From Maricaulis sp048270265 (GTDB taxonomy: Bacteria > Pseudomonadota > Alphaproteobacteria > Caulobacterales > Maricaulaceae), in the NCBI RefSeq assembly GCF_048270265.1, contig NZ_JBLWTD010000006.1, positions 62,001 to 126,000 on the forward strand: DNA of 64,000 nt, read 5' to 3'. Positions 16,441 to 25,301 of the stretch are shown one piece after another. The notes beneath the pieces are model-generated. The model did no database searches, had not been told where the DNA came from, and worked only from the letters and a program-made list of their open reading frames with translations. Position numbers and translations under genes: made by a program. Position 1 is the stretch's first letter, and every line of letters starts with the position of its first letter.

Positions 16441-17069
16441 CAGCTTTTCTTGCGAAACAGGGCCCAGGTGATGTCGTCGATGCCGGTGGTGCGTTGCCAC
16501 AGGAAGCCATCGGCGGCGATCTCGAGATCGTCGAAACGGTCGAGAAAGAAGCCGCCGAAATCGCGCTTGAACAACAGGTCGTCGCGGCCCCGATAGGGGA
16601 TGGATTCCGGCTTGGCCGAAAAGTATTCCGCAACAAGAAGCCAGCGATTGGACACCCGGTGCATTTCGTCGGCGACGGCGCCGAGATCGTCCGGATGGAC
16701 GTGAATCAAGACACCGCAAGAGTACACCATGTCCATGCTGGCATCGTCGAAAGGCAGGTTCTGGCCGCCCGCATCATGCAGGTTCCCGGCGGGGAGGACC
16801 TTGTCGCGGATCAGTCTTTCCCGGGCCTTCGCGTTGGGCTCGACGGCGTGGAGCGAGGCGCCGGACAGCCGGTCGATCGATCGCAGGTTGAGGCCGATAT
16901 TGCAGCCGACTTCCAGAATGCTCTCCGGCTCGGCGCCGTAAGTGCCCTTCAGCAATTCGGCCCACATCCGCGTGCGCATCCTGAGCACATCGGTCAGGGT
17001 TTCATTGCGGTCCACATATCGGTCGCCGAATTCGCCGCGCCAGGCGTCGAGCTGCGTGGTGTCGGTCAT
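16437..17069 (-). CDS. Pseudaminic-acid-biosynthesis-associated methylase
   Basis: 210 residues, a class I SAM-dependent methyltransferase with ESILEVGCNIGLNLRSIDRL (SAM-binding loop, residues ~50-68), then MVYSCGVLIHVHPDDL. The whole-length pattern matches the family of methylases found only beside pse genes. Its exact target is unproven; a methylated nonulosonate derivative or its precursor is expected. The start overlaps the PseI stop (ATGA), which places it at the end of the pseB-pseG-formyltransferase-pseI operon. Confidence 0.85.
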   Translation of the reverse strand: MTDTTQLDAWRGEFGDRYVDRNETLTDVLRMRTRMWAELLKGTYGAEPESILEVGCNIGLNLRSIDRLSGASLHAVEPNAKARERLIRDKVLPAGNLHDAGGQNLPFDDASMDMVYSCGVLIHVHPDDLGAVADEMHRVSNRWLLVAEYFSAKPESIPYRGRDDLLFKRDFGGFFLDRFDDLEIAADGFLWQRTTGIDDITWALFRKKSC

Positions 17070-18151
17070 GCTTCATCTCCAGAGGCGCGCCAGTCGATCA
17101 TGTCCATCGCCAGCGGATCACCACGCTTCAGGGCGCGAGAGGCGCGCCGGTCAATCACTGTATCCCAGAATTTCGGTGCCAGTCCGTGACCGGGCCGGAT
17201 CGAGCGGACATTCTCCGCCGTCAGCGGCTCCCCGGCGGCGATATCGCGGACGACGTAGAGTGAGCGCCGCAAGGATACCGAGCCGCGTTCGCACCCGGCC
17301 AGTTCGTAGCGCACCGAGCCCAGTGCTGCGAAGGCGTTGTGGCAATCCTCGACCAGGCGTTTGAGCTCATCCGGCTCGAGCGAGAAGGAGCCATCGGGTC
17401 CGCCATCGCTGCGTGAGAGGGTGAAGTGTTTTTCGATCACCCGAGCACCCAAGGCCACGGCGGCGACGGCGCAGGCCGTGCCCGGCGTGTGGTCGCTCAG
17501 GCCGGCGACGGCGTGAAAGGCCTCGGCCAGATGCGGCACCGTGCGCAGATCGGCCTGGTCGATCGGGGCGGGGTAGGAGGAGAGGCAGTGCAGCAGTGCC
17601 AGCCCTTCGGCGCCGTTTTCGCGGGCCGTGCGGACGGCGTCATGGATCTCGGCCAGATTGGCCATGCCGGTCGACATGATCATCGGCTTGCCGGTGCGCG
17701 CCACGCGGGCGATCAGGGGCAGGTCGGTGATCTCGAAAGAAGCGATCTTGTAGGCGGGCGCGTCGAGCGATTCCAACAGGTCGACGGCCGTGTGGTCGAA
17801 GGGCGCCGAGAACAGCGGCACACCCAGTTCGCGCGCCCGGGCGAACAGCTCGCCATGCCATTCGAACGGTGTGTGGGCCTCGCTGTACAGGTCATGCAAT
17901 GAGCGCCCGTCCCACAATCCGCCCTCGATCACAAAGCCGGGGCCGTCATGATCAATGGTGATGGTGTCGGCGGTATAGGTTTGGATCTTGATCGCATCGG
18001 CGCCGCAGGCCGCAGCCGCCTCGATCGACTCGATGGCGCGATCAATACGCCCGAGATGGTTGGCCGAGATTTCGGCAATCACCAGCGGTGGATGATCGGG
18101 CCCGACCGGGCGGCCGGCAAAATCGAATGTGGGATCGTTTGCGGTAGGCAT
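17066..18151 (-). CDS. pseI: Pseudaminic acid synthase PseI
   Basis: 361 residues from the ATG at 18151; the frame stays open to 18484 but that would overlap the formyltransferase gene. NeuB barrel motifs: VIAEISANHLGRIDRAIESI, IKIQTYTADTITID (typical of PseI), SAPFDHTAVDLLESL, YKIASFEITDLPLI, GLSDHTPGTACAVAAVALGA. A C-terminal SAF domain (residues ~300-355, with RSLYVVRDIAAGEPLTAENV) is present, unlike the paralogue at 3840. PseI condenses the 2,4-disubstituted 6-deoxy-altrose with PEP to give pseudaminic acid or a variant. Confidence 0.9.
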   Translation of the reverse strand: MPTANDPTFDFAGRPVGPDHPPLVIAEISANHLGRIDRAIESIEAAAACGADAIKIQTYTADTITIDHDGPGFVIEGGLWDGRSLHDLYSEAHTPFEWHGELFARARELGVPLFSAPFDHTAVDLLESLDAPAYKIASFEITDLPLIARVARTGKPMIMSTGMANLAEIHDAVRTARENGAEGLALLHCLSSYPAPIDQADLRTVPHLAEAFHAVAGLSDHTPGTACAVAAVALGARVIEKHFTLSRSDGGPDGSFSLEPDELKRLVEDCHNAFAALGSVRYELAGCERGSVSLRRSLYVVRDIAAGEPLTAENVRSIRPGHGLAPKFWDTVIDRRASRALKRGDPLAMDMIDWRASGDEA

Positions 18152-18227
18152 GAGATTTCCCGGGCAGCGGCGTTGCGCATAGAGCGAATCACCAGTGAAG
18201 ACTATGCCCGACACTCGGCCGCGAAAC

Positions 18228-18896
18228 TTAATTTGCCGTTCGATCCGGGGCGGCGAGATCGTGGGCGCCAGTGCCGCGTGGGCAATCTTGATCCGGCGCC
18301 TCACCCACCAATCCGTCCTGCGCGATGCGTGGCAGGCGCATGACGGCGCTGGCGGGGCTGTCCCAGCCCAGGGGCAGCATGGCGAACAGCTTCGCCTTGT
18401 CCGCGGCGCGGTGTATCGGCAGAGAGGTCGTCTGGACGCGCGGCTGCAGGCCGCCGCAGACAATGTCGTCCCAATGCAGGGCAAACAGCTCCTCGATCTC
18501 CCGGCGCAGTCGCAGATAGCTTGATTTCAGGGTTTCGGTATCCGGGTCGAGTTCGACTTCGCGCTGCACCAGGATCGGCCCCGTATCCATGCCGGCATCA
18601 ATGAGATGCAGCGTGACGCCCTTGGGCGTGTAGTCGACCCAGGACCAGAAATTGGGGTCGGCACCGCGATTGAAGGGCAGGAGGGAGATGTGGAGATTCA
18701 CAATCCGGCCTGCGCACATTTCCAGTGCCGGGGACGCGATGAGACGCCGATAGCCGTAACTGATGATCCAGTCCGGGCGCAGGGCTTCAAATTCGGCTTC
18801 GCTCACCAGATCCGAACGCACGGTGACGCGATCGCCTCGCGCCTCGATCGGAGCGATCAGTGCGTCAGGATAGGGGGAGAGAATCAGGACGTGCAT
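18228..18896 (-). CDS. Formyltransferase-family protein (possible sugar N-formyltransferase)
   Basis: 222 residues with a Rossmann-type N-terminus. It carries the formyl-transferase signature: VNLHISLLPFNRGADPNFW (the catalytic Asn and His) and LHLIDAGMDTGPILVQ (the catalytic Asp), as in methionyl-tRNA and sugar N-formyltransferases that use 10-formyl-tetrahydrofolate. It is far shorter than tRNA formyltransferase and lies between PseG and PseI genes, where a PseH acetyltransferase would be expected. A role in N-formylating the C4 amine of the Pse precursor is plausible but inferred. The C-terminal ~25 residues are Asp/Pro-rich and look unstructured. Confidence 0.82.
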   Translation of the reverse strand: MHVLILSPYPDALIAPIEARGDRVTVRSDLVSEAEFEALRPDWIISYGYRRLIASPALEMCAGRIVNLHISLLPFNRGADPNFWSWVDYTPKGVTLHLIDAGMDTGPILVQREVELDPDTETLKSSYLRLRREIEELFALHWDDIVCGGLQPRVQTTSLPIHRAADKAKLFAMLPLGWDSPASAVMRLPRIAQDGLVGEAPDQDCPRGTGAHDLAAPDRTAN

Positions 18897-18946
18897 CGGG
18901 CCGACTCTGCTGGGCGGAGCTTAAGCAAGTCTTGTCAGTCGCGCAT

Positions 18947-19990
18947 TCACGGGCGCCGGGCGATCAGGTCCAGCAAGGCCGTCGTGATGCGCTTGGCGCC
19001 CTGGCCGTCGCACAATCCGGCAGCCTTGCCCGACAGGTCCGCCAATTGCCGGGCCGAAACGCTGCGGAGCAGGGAGGGCAGTAGCGCCGTCACAGCTTCG
19101 GGCGATTCGATGGTCAGGGCTGCGCCTGCCCTTGCCATGGCCCGTGCCGCGGGCCGCTGGTTTTCGGCCAGCACAATGACGATGCTCGGCACGCCGAGGA
19201 CGCAGCGTTCAAGGGCGCTGCCACCACCGGCACCAATCGCCAGGTCGGCGGCCATGACGCGCTCCGCCATGCGGTCGACATCGACAAGAATATTGAGGTT
19301 GGGGTCACCTTCGGCTGCTTGTTGCAAGCCGGGCAGGCTCGGCGCGCGTGGGCCGAGAATGACGTCGATGGTGACGGCTGGCAGGCAGGCGCGCACCAGA
19401 GCGACGATTTGCGCACTGATCCCGCCGACATCGGTCAGTCCCATCGACACGAGCACGCGTGACAATTCGCCATCGTCGCCGCGCCGGGCGAGCGAAGCTG
19501 CCCGCAAGCGGGCGAAGTCGGGCCGCAGCGGTGTCATGTCGGGGCCGAGCAGCAGGGTGGTGCCGGGCGGTACCCGCGCGGCATAATCGGAGGGCAGGAG
19601 GTCAAACCCCTGGTCGACCAACAGATCGCAATCATGGAGCCGTTCCGGAAGGTCCTCCAGCACCGCGATTACGGGCGCGATCCGGCGCATGCGGCTCTCG
19701 TCGGCGCGGGTTGATGAGTAGAGGTCAACGACAATCGCGTCGGCTTGGCCGTTCCATGCTTCGGGAAGGTCGAAATCAGCGGCGGACCGCGCGGTCATCA
19801 CCGGGTGGCCGGAACGGGACAGGGCGGGAACCAGTTCGGCACTGCCCGGTGCGCAGGCAAAGGCAATGTTGGCTCCGCGGGCCTTGAGCGAGGCGGCCAG
19901 TGACAGGCAGCGCATGATATGCCCGCCGCCCAGCTCGGGGCGGGCATCGGCCCGGAACAGCACGTGGCAGGAACCAGCCGCGTCCGGCAT
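18947..19990 (-). CDS. pseG: PseG, UDP-2,4-diamido-trideoxy-altrose hydrolase
   Basis: 347 residues from the ATG at 19990, which overlaps the pseB stop by one base; the longer frame inside pseB is discarded. VLFRADARPELGGGHIMRCL carries the GxGHxxRC catalytic loop, VVDLYSSTRADESRMR and VLEDLPERLHDCDLLVDQGF match PseG, and ADLAIGAGGGSALERCVLGV is the nucleotide-sugar-binding loop. It hydrolyses the UDP-sugar to release the free sugar for PseI. Confidence 0.9.
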   Translation of the reverse strand: MPDAAGSCHVLFRADARPELGGGHIMRCLSLAASLKARGANIAFACAPGSAELVPALSRSGHPVMTARSAADFDLPEAWNGQADAIVVDLYSSTRADESRMRRIAPVIAVLEDLPERLHDCDLLVDQGFDLLPSDYAARVPPGTTLLLGPDMTPLRPDFARLRAASLARRGDDGELSRVLVSMGLTDVGGISAQIVALVRACLPAVTIDVILGPRAPSLPGLQQAAEGDPNLNILVDVDRMAERVMAADLAIGAGGGSALERCVLGVPSIVIVLAENQRPAARAMARAGAALTIESPEAVTALLPSLLRSVSARQLADLSGKAAGLCDGQGAKRITTALLDLIARRP

Positions 19991-21063
19991 CAGGCGGCGT
20001 TCGCTTCGCCTATCAGTTCGCGCAGCGACGGGCCGTCGAGTTGTTCGGCATTGTTGTCGGAGGAGTAGGACCAGCCATCGGGAACGCGGCGCGCGCCCTT
20101 GCTGACATAACGCGCCATCAGTTCGCCGGCATAGGCCGGCAGGATGGCGTAGCGGTCTTCCAGCTCGATGGTCGAGCGGGAATCGTCGGACGGCACCATG
20201 ATCTCGTGCAGCTTCTCGCCGGGCCGGATGCCGATCACCTTGTGTGGCAGGCCGGGTGCGATGGTATGGGCGAGGTCGACCATGCTCATCGACGGGATTT
20301 TCGGCACGAAGACTTCGCCGCCCCGCGCCATGGCCAGGGTGGACAGCACGAAATTCACGCCCTGTTCGATGGTAATCCAGAAGCGCGTCATGCGCGGGTC
20401 GGTGATGGGGAGATGGTCGGTGCCGTCTTCCATCAGCTTGCGGAAGAAGGGAATGACCGAGCCGCGTGACCCGACCACATTGCCATAGCGCACGACCGAG
20501 AAGATCGGCCCGTCGGCGCCGCCCATATGCTGGCCGGCGGTGAAGATCTTGTCCGCTGCCAGTTTCGAGGCGCCATAGAGATTGATCGGGTTGGCAGCCT
20601 TGTCGGTGGACAGGGCGCAGACATGTTTGACGCCACACTTGATCGTGGCCCGCACGACGTTCTCGGCACCCATCACATTGGTCTTGATGCACTCGAACGG
20701 ATTGTATTCGGCAATCGGCACATGCTTCAGCGCCGCCGCATGGATGACGATGTCGACGCCGCGCATGGCCTGTTCCAGGCGCGATTCATCGCGCACATCG
20801 CCAATGAAATAGCGCAGGAAGGAATATTGCTGCGGCGAGAATTCCTGAGCCATTTCGTACTGCTTCAGCTCGTCACGCGAGAAGATGATCAGTTTCTTCG
20901 GCTTGTATTCGCGGCAGATCGTCTCGACGAAGCGCTTGCCGAAGGAGCCGGTGCCGCCCGTGATGAGGACCGACTTCCCGTTGAGGTCGATGCGCGGTTC
21001 GCGGAAGGTACGGCTCATCACCATTTGCTCGAGAGCATCATCTTCGGTCGGGGTCTTGGCCAT
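19990..21063 (-). CDS. pseB: PseB, UDP-GlcNAc 4,6-dehydratase / 5-epimerase
   Basis: 357 residues, an SDR-type enzyme of the Pse pathway (FlmA in Caulobacter). NAD-binding GGTGSFGKRFVETI at residues ~36-50, STDKAANPINLYGASKLAADK with the catalytic Asp-Lys and the Tyr-x-x-x-Lys pair, and RYGNVVGSRGSVIPFF. It makes the 4-keto-6-deoxy UDP-sugar that PseC aminates. The first ~25 residues are longer than in most PseB proteins and may mean a slightly later start (for example the Met of MVMSRTF). It is the first gene of the pse operon running left to 16437. Confidence 0.92.
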   Translation of the reverse strand: MAKTPTEDDALEQMVMSRTFREPRIDLNGKSVLITGGTGSFGKRFVETICREYKPKKLIIFSRDELKQYEMAQEFSPQQYSFLRYFIGDVRDESRLEQAMRGVDIVIHAAALKHVPIAEYNPFECIKTNVMGAENVVRATIKCGVKHVCALSTDKAANPINLYGASKLAADKIFTAGQHMGGADGPIFSVVRYGNVVGSRGSVIPFFRKLMEDGTDHLPITDPRMTRFWITIEQGVNFVLSTLAMARGGEVFVPKIPSMSMVDLAHTIAPGLPHKVIGIRPGEKLHEIMVPSDDSRSTIELEDRYAILPAYAGELMARYVSKGARRVPDGWSYSSDNNAEQLDGPSLRELIGEANAA

Positions 21064-21114
21064 GTTATCGGGTCTCGCGATTCGCCTATTGCATACGACG
21101 CTGGAGTGGTGCGG

Positions 21115-21129
21115 TTAACGAGCCGTTAG
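21115..21129. promoter_or_regulatory. CtrA-like site between pseB and pseF
   Basis: TTAA-CGAGCCG-TTAG, one base from TTAA-N7-TTAA, in the 125-base gap between the divergent pseB and pseF genes. It could let CtrA drive both genes together with early flagellar genes. Confidence 0.35.
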
Positions 21130-21188
21130 GAGGGCGGCGCTGACACTGAATCAACCCTGTTTCATCGCGCGACTTACCGAGGCCGCTC

Positions 21189-21974
21189 ATGACCCTCGCC
21201 ATCATCATTCAGGCCCGTTTCGGCTCGACCCGCCTGCCGGGCAAAATCCTCAATCCGCTTGGGGAGAAAACGGCGCTGGCCCGGGTCCTCGATCGCTGCG
21301 CCCGCATAGGCGGGGCTGACCATGTCATCGCAGCTATCCCGGAAACCGACGCTGACGACGCCGTCGCCGAGGCGGCCCGCGAGTCAGGCTATGCGGTCAG
21401 CCGCGGCTCTGAAGATGACGTGCTGTCGCGTTATGCGAAGGCGGCGCGTGATTGCGGCGCCGAATATGTTATGCGCGTCACCAGCGATTGCCCGTTCATC
21501 GACCCGCAGATTTGCGAGCGCGTGATTGCCCTCTTGCAGGATACGCATGCCGACTATGCGTCCAACTCGATGCCGCCGCTCTTCCCGCATGGCCTGGACT
21601 GCGAGGTTTTTCCCGCCGTCCTGCTCTATCGCGCAGACCGCCTGGCACGCGAGCCGGGAGACCGGGAGCACGTCACGCCCTGGCTGCGGCAGCATCCGCA
21701 CCTGAGCCATGCCAGTCTCACCGGACCCGGGCAGGGCCTGGAGCGATTGCGCTGGACGCTGGATTACGCCGAAGACCTCGAGTTTTTCCAGGCGGTTTAT
21801 GCCGAGCTTGGCGAAGCGGCGGCGACGGCTTCGACGGCCGAGCTGGCTGCATTGTGCCTGCGCCGCCCGGACCTGGTGGCGATCAATGCCGGCCGGCTCG
21901 ATCAGCGCCGTCTGGATGGTTGCGAACAGGCCGAGATCGTCAGCGCGCCCTACCGTTTTCGCGCCGCCGCCTGA
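21189..21974 (+). CDS. pseF: PseF-type CMP-nonulosonate cytidylyltransferase
   Basis: 261 residues, starting MTLAIIIQARFGSTRLPGK, the nucleotide-binding loop, then SRGSEDDVLSRYAKAA and VMRVTSDCPFIDPQ. It is an SpsF-type cytidylyltransferase (FlmC in Caulobacter) expected to form CMP-Pse for the FlmG-like transferase. It is transcribed divergently from pseB and stands alone, and is paralogous to the enzyme at 4742. Confidence 0.87.
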   Translation: MTLAIIIQARFGSTRLPGKILNPLGEKTALARVLDRCARIGGADHVIAAIPETDADDAVAEAARESGYAVSRGSEDDVLSRYAKAARDCGAEYVMRVTSDCPFIDPQICERVIALLQDTHADYASNSMPPLFPHGLDCEVFPAVLLYRADRLAREPGDREHVTPWLRQHPHLSHASLTGPGQGLERLRWTLDYAEDLEFFQAVYAELGEAAATASTAELAALCLRRPDLVAINAGRLDQRRLDGCEQAEIVSAPYRFRAAA

Positions 21975-22058
21975 CCGGACGCCTTTGTCCCTTTCTGGCA
22001 AGACTTTCTTCGCACTCTGGGACTAGTTTGACGCTTTGGACCAAAGGGAATTCGCGTC

Positions 22059-24797
22059 GTGGCCGTTTACGGGTTGGATTCATCGGTATTGAGTAGCTGG
22101 TACCAGTCCAAGCTATACTCATCACAAGCCTCCAGTGCTGTGCCGCAGACCCGTTCCGCTGCCGAGACGGCGGCCGCGAATATCACCCCGCCCTGGGATG
22201 TCTCCAGCACGACCGGATCGATCGAAGAATTGCGGCGGGGCGTCCTGGCCAACGGCGCGTTTTTCAATCTCGAGGGCAGCGGGTTTTCCGATCTCGACGC
22301 GCCGGATGACTACAAGGCACTGTTCGATCTCTATGTCGGGCTCAAAACCTTGTCGGCGGTGGCCGAGAAGGCCATGGACAAGACCATTTCCGCGACTGAC
22401 CGCAGCTTTCTCGACCGGCGTTTCGGCGAGGGCCTCTCGCAGCTGGATTCATTTTATGACTCGATGGATCTCGACGGGCTCACCCTGCTCAAGGGCGAGC
22501 AGGTGTCGAGTGCCGAGAGCGCGGTAGCGATCAGCCGTGGCGAGTCTGTCTATGTAACCGGCACCGTACACACCGGCGATTATGATGCCGAAGTGGCAAG
22601 CCTGACCGGGGACGTGCAGTTTACCGTCTCGGTGAAGAAAAACGGCATTACCCAGGATATCGCGATCAATCTGGCCGACATGGGCGCGACGACCCGCTCG
22701 CTCGACAATGTCGCCGACCACATCAATACCGCCCTCGATGCCGTCGGTGTGCTGACCCGCTTCTCCCGCGTCAAGATCGGCACGGCCGATGAGGACGGGG
22801 TGATTGCCGGCAGCGATTTCGGTTTCAAGATTGCCGGAATCTCGACCGAGGTTGTCAGCTTCAGTGCGGCCTCGGCCAGCCCTGCGATCTATCTGGCTGG
22901 GACGTCCGGCCTTAACGACAGCGCGGCCGGTCAGGTCGTGAAGCTGACCGATCTCGGCGCGGCGACGCCGACAACGGCCTTCTCGACGCGGCTCGAAGCC
23001 AATCCGGACACGAGCGAAGTCGCGATCGTCGGTGGTGAGGATGGCGAGACCCGCACCAAGGAAGAAACCAATCCGCTGGAGATCAAGGCCAGCGCCACCG
23101 CGATCGATGGCAGTGTTTTTGTCGTCGGCACCACGTCGGCCGCGCTGGGAGGCGCCGAGATCAAGGGCGAGCAGGACATGGTCCTCGCCAAGTACGACTC
23201 CACCGGCAAGATGGTGTGGAGCCGTGTGCTTGGTGCTGCCGCCGATGCCGAAGCGACCAGTGTCGCCGTTGATGACAGCGGCAATGTCGTCGTCGCCGGT
23301 GTCGTCGAAGGTGGGCTGGGCACGACCACGGATGTGGGCGGTACGGACAGTTTTGTCGCCAAGTACAATGCCAATGGTGTCGAGCAGTGGCTGTCGCGTT
23401 TCGGCGGCACCGGAAATGATCAGCCCAATGCCGTCGCCATCGCCAGCGATGGCACGATCTATGTTGCCGGCAAGGCCGCCTCGGCCTTCGGGGGTGCCAG
23501 CCATCTCGGCGGAGCCACGGACGGCTATTTGCGCGCAATCGATTCCAGCGGCACGACCCTGTCGACCACGCGTCTCGGCGATGTCGGCGAGGAAGCGGTG
23601 TCGGCGATTACCATGGCCTCGGACGGCAATCTGATCGTTGCCAGCCAGGAAGACGGCGTCGGCGTGATCCGCAAGTTCGACACGAGCGACCTGGCGGCCG
23701 GACCGCTCTGGACGCAGTCGCTTGGCGATCTTGGTGCCGGGCGTATCGGCGATATCGCCGTGGACGGCAGCAATATCTATATCGCCGGTTCGGCCAGCGC
23801 AGCCTTCGCGCCGAGCGCGCCGCTCAATGCCTATTCCGGCGGTGAGCGCGATGCCTTCCTGGTCAAGCTGACTGACGGCGCTGCGGCGACGGTCGATTAC
23901 ACGACCTTCCTCGGCTCCGACAAGGACGAGACCGCCAATGCCATCACGCTTGATGGCGACAAGGTCTATCTCGCCGGCAAGACGACCGGTTCCCTGCCGG
24001 GCCAGAGCCTGATCGGTGAGCGCGATGCCTTTGCCGCCAGTTTCAATGCCGCCGACGGCGCGTTGGACTGGGCTGTGCAGCTGAGCGGGCGCAACGGTGT
24101 CAGTGAGGCCACCGGCGTCTCTGTCGTTGCAGGCGGTGATTCCGTGCTGGACGCCCTCGGCCTGCCCGCCGGGGCGCTGACCTATTCGGACAGCCGCGTT
24201 ATCACCGACCGGACCGCTGCTCGCGATGGCGACTTCTTCTATATTTCGGTCAATGGCGGGCGCCGCGAGAAGATCTCGGTCGATAGCGATGACACGATGC
24301 GTTCGCTGACCTTCAAGATCAATGCAGCCCTGGTCCTCGACGGCACCGCCGATGTCCGCCGGGTCAGCAATGGCGATGCCCTGCGTATCGCGCCGAAGGA
24401 AGGCTCGACGATCGAACTCTTCGCCGGCTCGGAGGGCCGCGACCTGCTCAAGGCCTTGGGGATGGAACCCGGTGCGATCGTGAAGAAGGCTTCGGTCCTC
24501 GATACCGACGGTTCGGCCGATGCGCCGCCCCTGTTCGCGATGGATCTGCCTTCATTGCTGAACCTGACCGACAAGGACACGGCCAAGACCGCCTTCGATG
24601 CGATCAGCCATGCCATGACGATCGTGCAGCGCGCCTATCGCGAGCTGACGACGCCCGCGGCGTTGAAGAATTTGCTCAAGGATGGCCCCGGCAAGACCGG
24701 TGGCACGGTTCCGGCCTATCTGACCAAGCAATTGGCGAACTACACGGCCGGACTCGAGCGGCTGGGCAGTGCGACGACCAGTAGCGGATATTTCTAG
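22059..24797 (+). CDS. Large beta-propeller-repeat protein, FlaEY-like candidate
   Basis: 912 residues from a GTG at 22059 with AAGGGAA eight bases upstream. There is no signal peptide. The first ~165 residues are helical with flagellin/hook-like character (SQLDSFYDSMDLDGLTLLKG). Residues ~330-680 contain SBBP-type beta-propeller repeats (for example AKYDSTGKMVWSRVLG, SFVAKYNANGVEQWLSRFGG, DGTIYVAGKAASAFGG). A C-terminal domain (DFFYISVNGGRREKISVDSD, then helical ~830-910) resembles a flagellin-type end. Caulobacter FlaEY, a large protein needed for normal filament and located in the flagellin region, is the best guess. I cannot confirm it without alignment. Export by the flagellar system would fit the missing signal peptide. 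Confidence 0.65.
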   Translation: MAVYGLDSSVLSSWYQSKLYSSQASSAVPQTRSAAETAAANITPPWDVSSTTGSIEELRRGVLANGAFFNLEGSGFSDLDAPDDYKALFDLYVGLKTLSAVAEKAMDKTISATDRSFLDRRFGEGLSQLDSFYDSMDLDGLTLLKGEQVSSAESAVAISRGESVYVTGTVHTGDYDAEVASLTGDVQFTVSVKKNGITQDIAINLADMGATTRSLDNVADHINTALDAVGVLTRFSRVKIGTADEDGVIAGSDFGFKIAGISTEVVSFSAASASPAIYLAGTSGLNDSAAGQVVKLTDLGAATPTTAFSTRLEANPDTSEVAIVGGEDGETRTKEETNPLEIKASATAIDGSVFVVGTTSAALGGAEIKGEQDMVLAKYDSTGKMVWSRVLGAAADAEATSVAVDDSGNVVVAGVVEGGLGTTTDVGGTDSFVAKYNANGVEQWLSRFGGTGNDQPNAVAIASDGTIYVAGKAASAFGGASHLGGATDGYLRAIDSSGTTLSTTRLGDVGEEAVSAITMASDGNLIVASQEDGVGVIRKFDTSDLAAGPLWTQSLGDLGAGRIGDIAVDGSNIYIAGSASAAFAPSAPLNAYSGGERDAFLVKLTDGAAATVDYTTFLGSDKDETANAITLDGDKVYLAGKTTGSLPGQSLIGERDAFAASFNAADGALDWAVQLSGRNGVSEATGVSVVAGGDSVLDALGLPAGALTYSDSRVITDRTAARDGDFFYISVNGGRREKISVDSDDTMRSLTFKINAALVLDGTADVRRVSNGDALRIAPKEGSTIELFAGSEGRDLLKALGMEPGAIVKKASVLDTDGSADAPPLFAMDLPSLLNLTDKDTAKTAFDAISHAMTIVQRAYRELTTPAALKNLLKDGPGKTGGTVPAYLTKQLANYTAGLERLGSATTSSGYF

Positions 24798-24851
24798 GAC
24801 GGGCAGGCCACCGGCGTGACCGCCGCAGCCGCGGGCCGGGCCTGAACGGCG

Positions 24852-25301
24852 TTAGGCCGTCTGGTTCAGGGCGATGGAGACATGGCCTGTGCGCTGGGGG
24901 CGTTGTGCCGCTCCGGGCCCATAGCCATTGCCCGTATTGCGTTGGCGGGCTGCCTCGTCGGCAATCGCGCGCACCACACCCTCAGTAATGATCTTCATCG
25001 CGGTGACCGCGCGTGAATTCTCGGCCAGCGCGGCGTGGAAACTTTCGGTGACCTGGCGCAGCGCCTGCTTTGCGGCCGGCGAGGCGCCGGCAAAGCGCGA
25101 GGGTTCGGCGCGGGCGCGGGCGACTTCGGCGCGATAGATGTTGGCCAGCTTGGACTTTTCATCCTGCAGCGCGACCGCGTCCTGGGGGCGCCGGCGCTGG
25201 AACATGCGGGTTTCGCTCTGGATGAGTTCGGTCAGGCGGGCCGTCAGCCGCAGCAGGGCCTCGGCGCGCTCATTCCCGTTTCTGGCTGCAAGTTCGGTCA
25301 T
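24852..25301 (-). CDS. FlbY/FlgN-like flagellar protein
   Basis: 149 residues, long amphipathic helices (ALLRLTARLTELIQSETRMF, ALQDEKSKLANIYRAEVARA) ending in a Gly/Pro tail, which is the size and look of FlgN-type export chaperones and of the Caulobacter FlbY protein encoded after flgI. It overlaps the flgJ-like gene by four bases (ATGA) and ends the flgI operon. The assignment relies on position and helical pattern; primary sequence identity to FlgN is not obvious by eye. Confidence 0.6.
   Translation of the reverse strand: MTELAARNGNERAEALLRLTARLTELIQSETRMFQRRRPQDAVALQDEKSKLANIYRAEVARARAEPSRFAGASPAAKQALRQVTESFHAALAENSRAVTAMKIITEGVVRAIADEAARQRNTGNGYGPGAAQRPQRTGHVSIALNQTA

Noticed and set aside
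21996..22010. TGGCAA-GACTT-TCTT upstream of the FlaEY-like gene as a sigma-54 promoter
   Set aside because: The -12 GC is absent (TT instead), so it fails the essential part of the consensus; TGGGAC-N5-TGAC at 22018 is equally weak.
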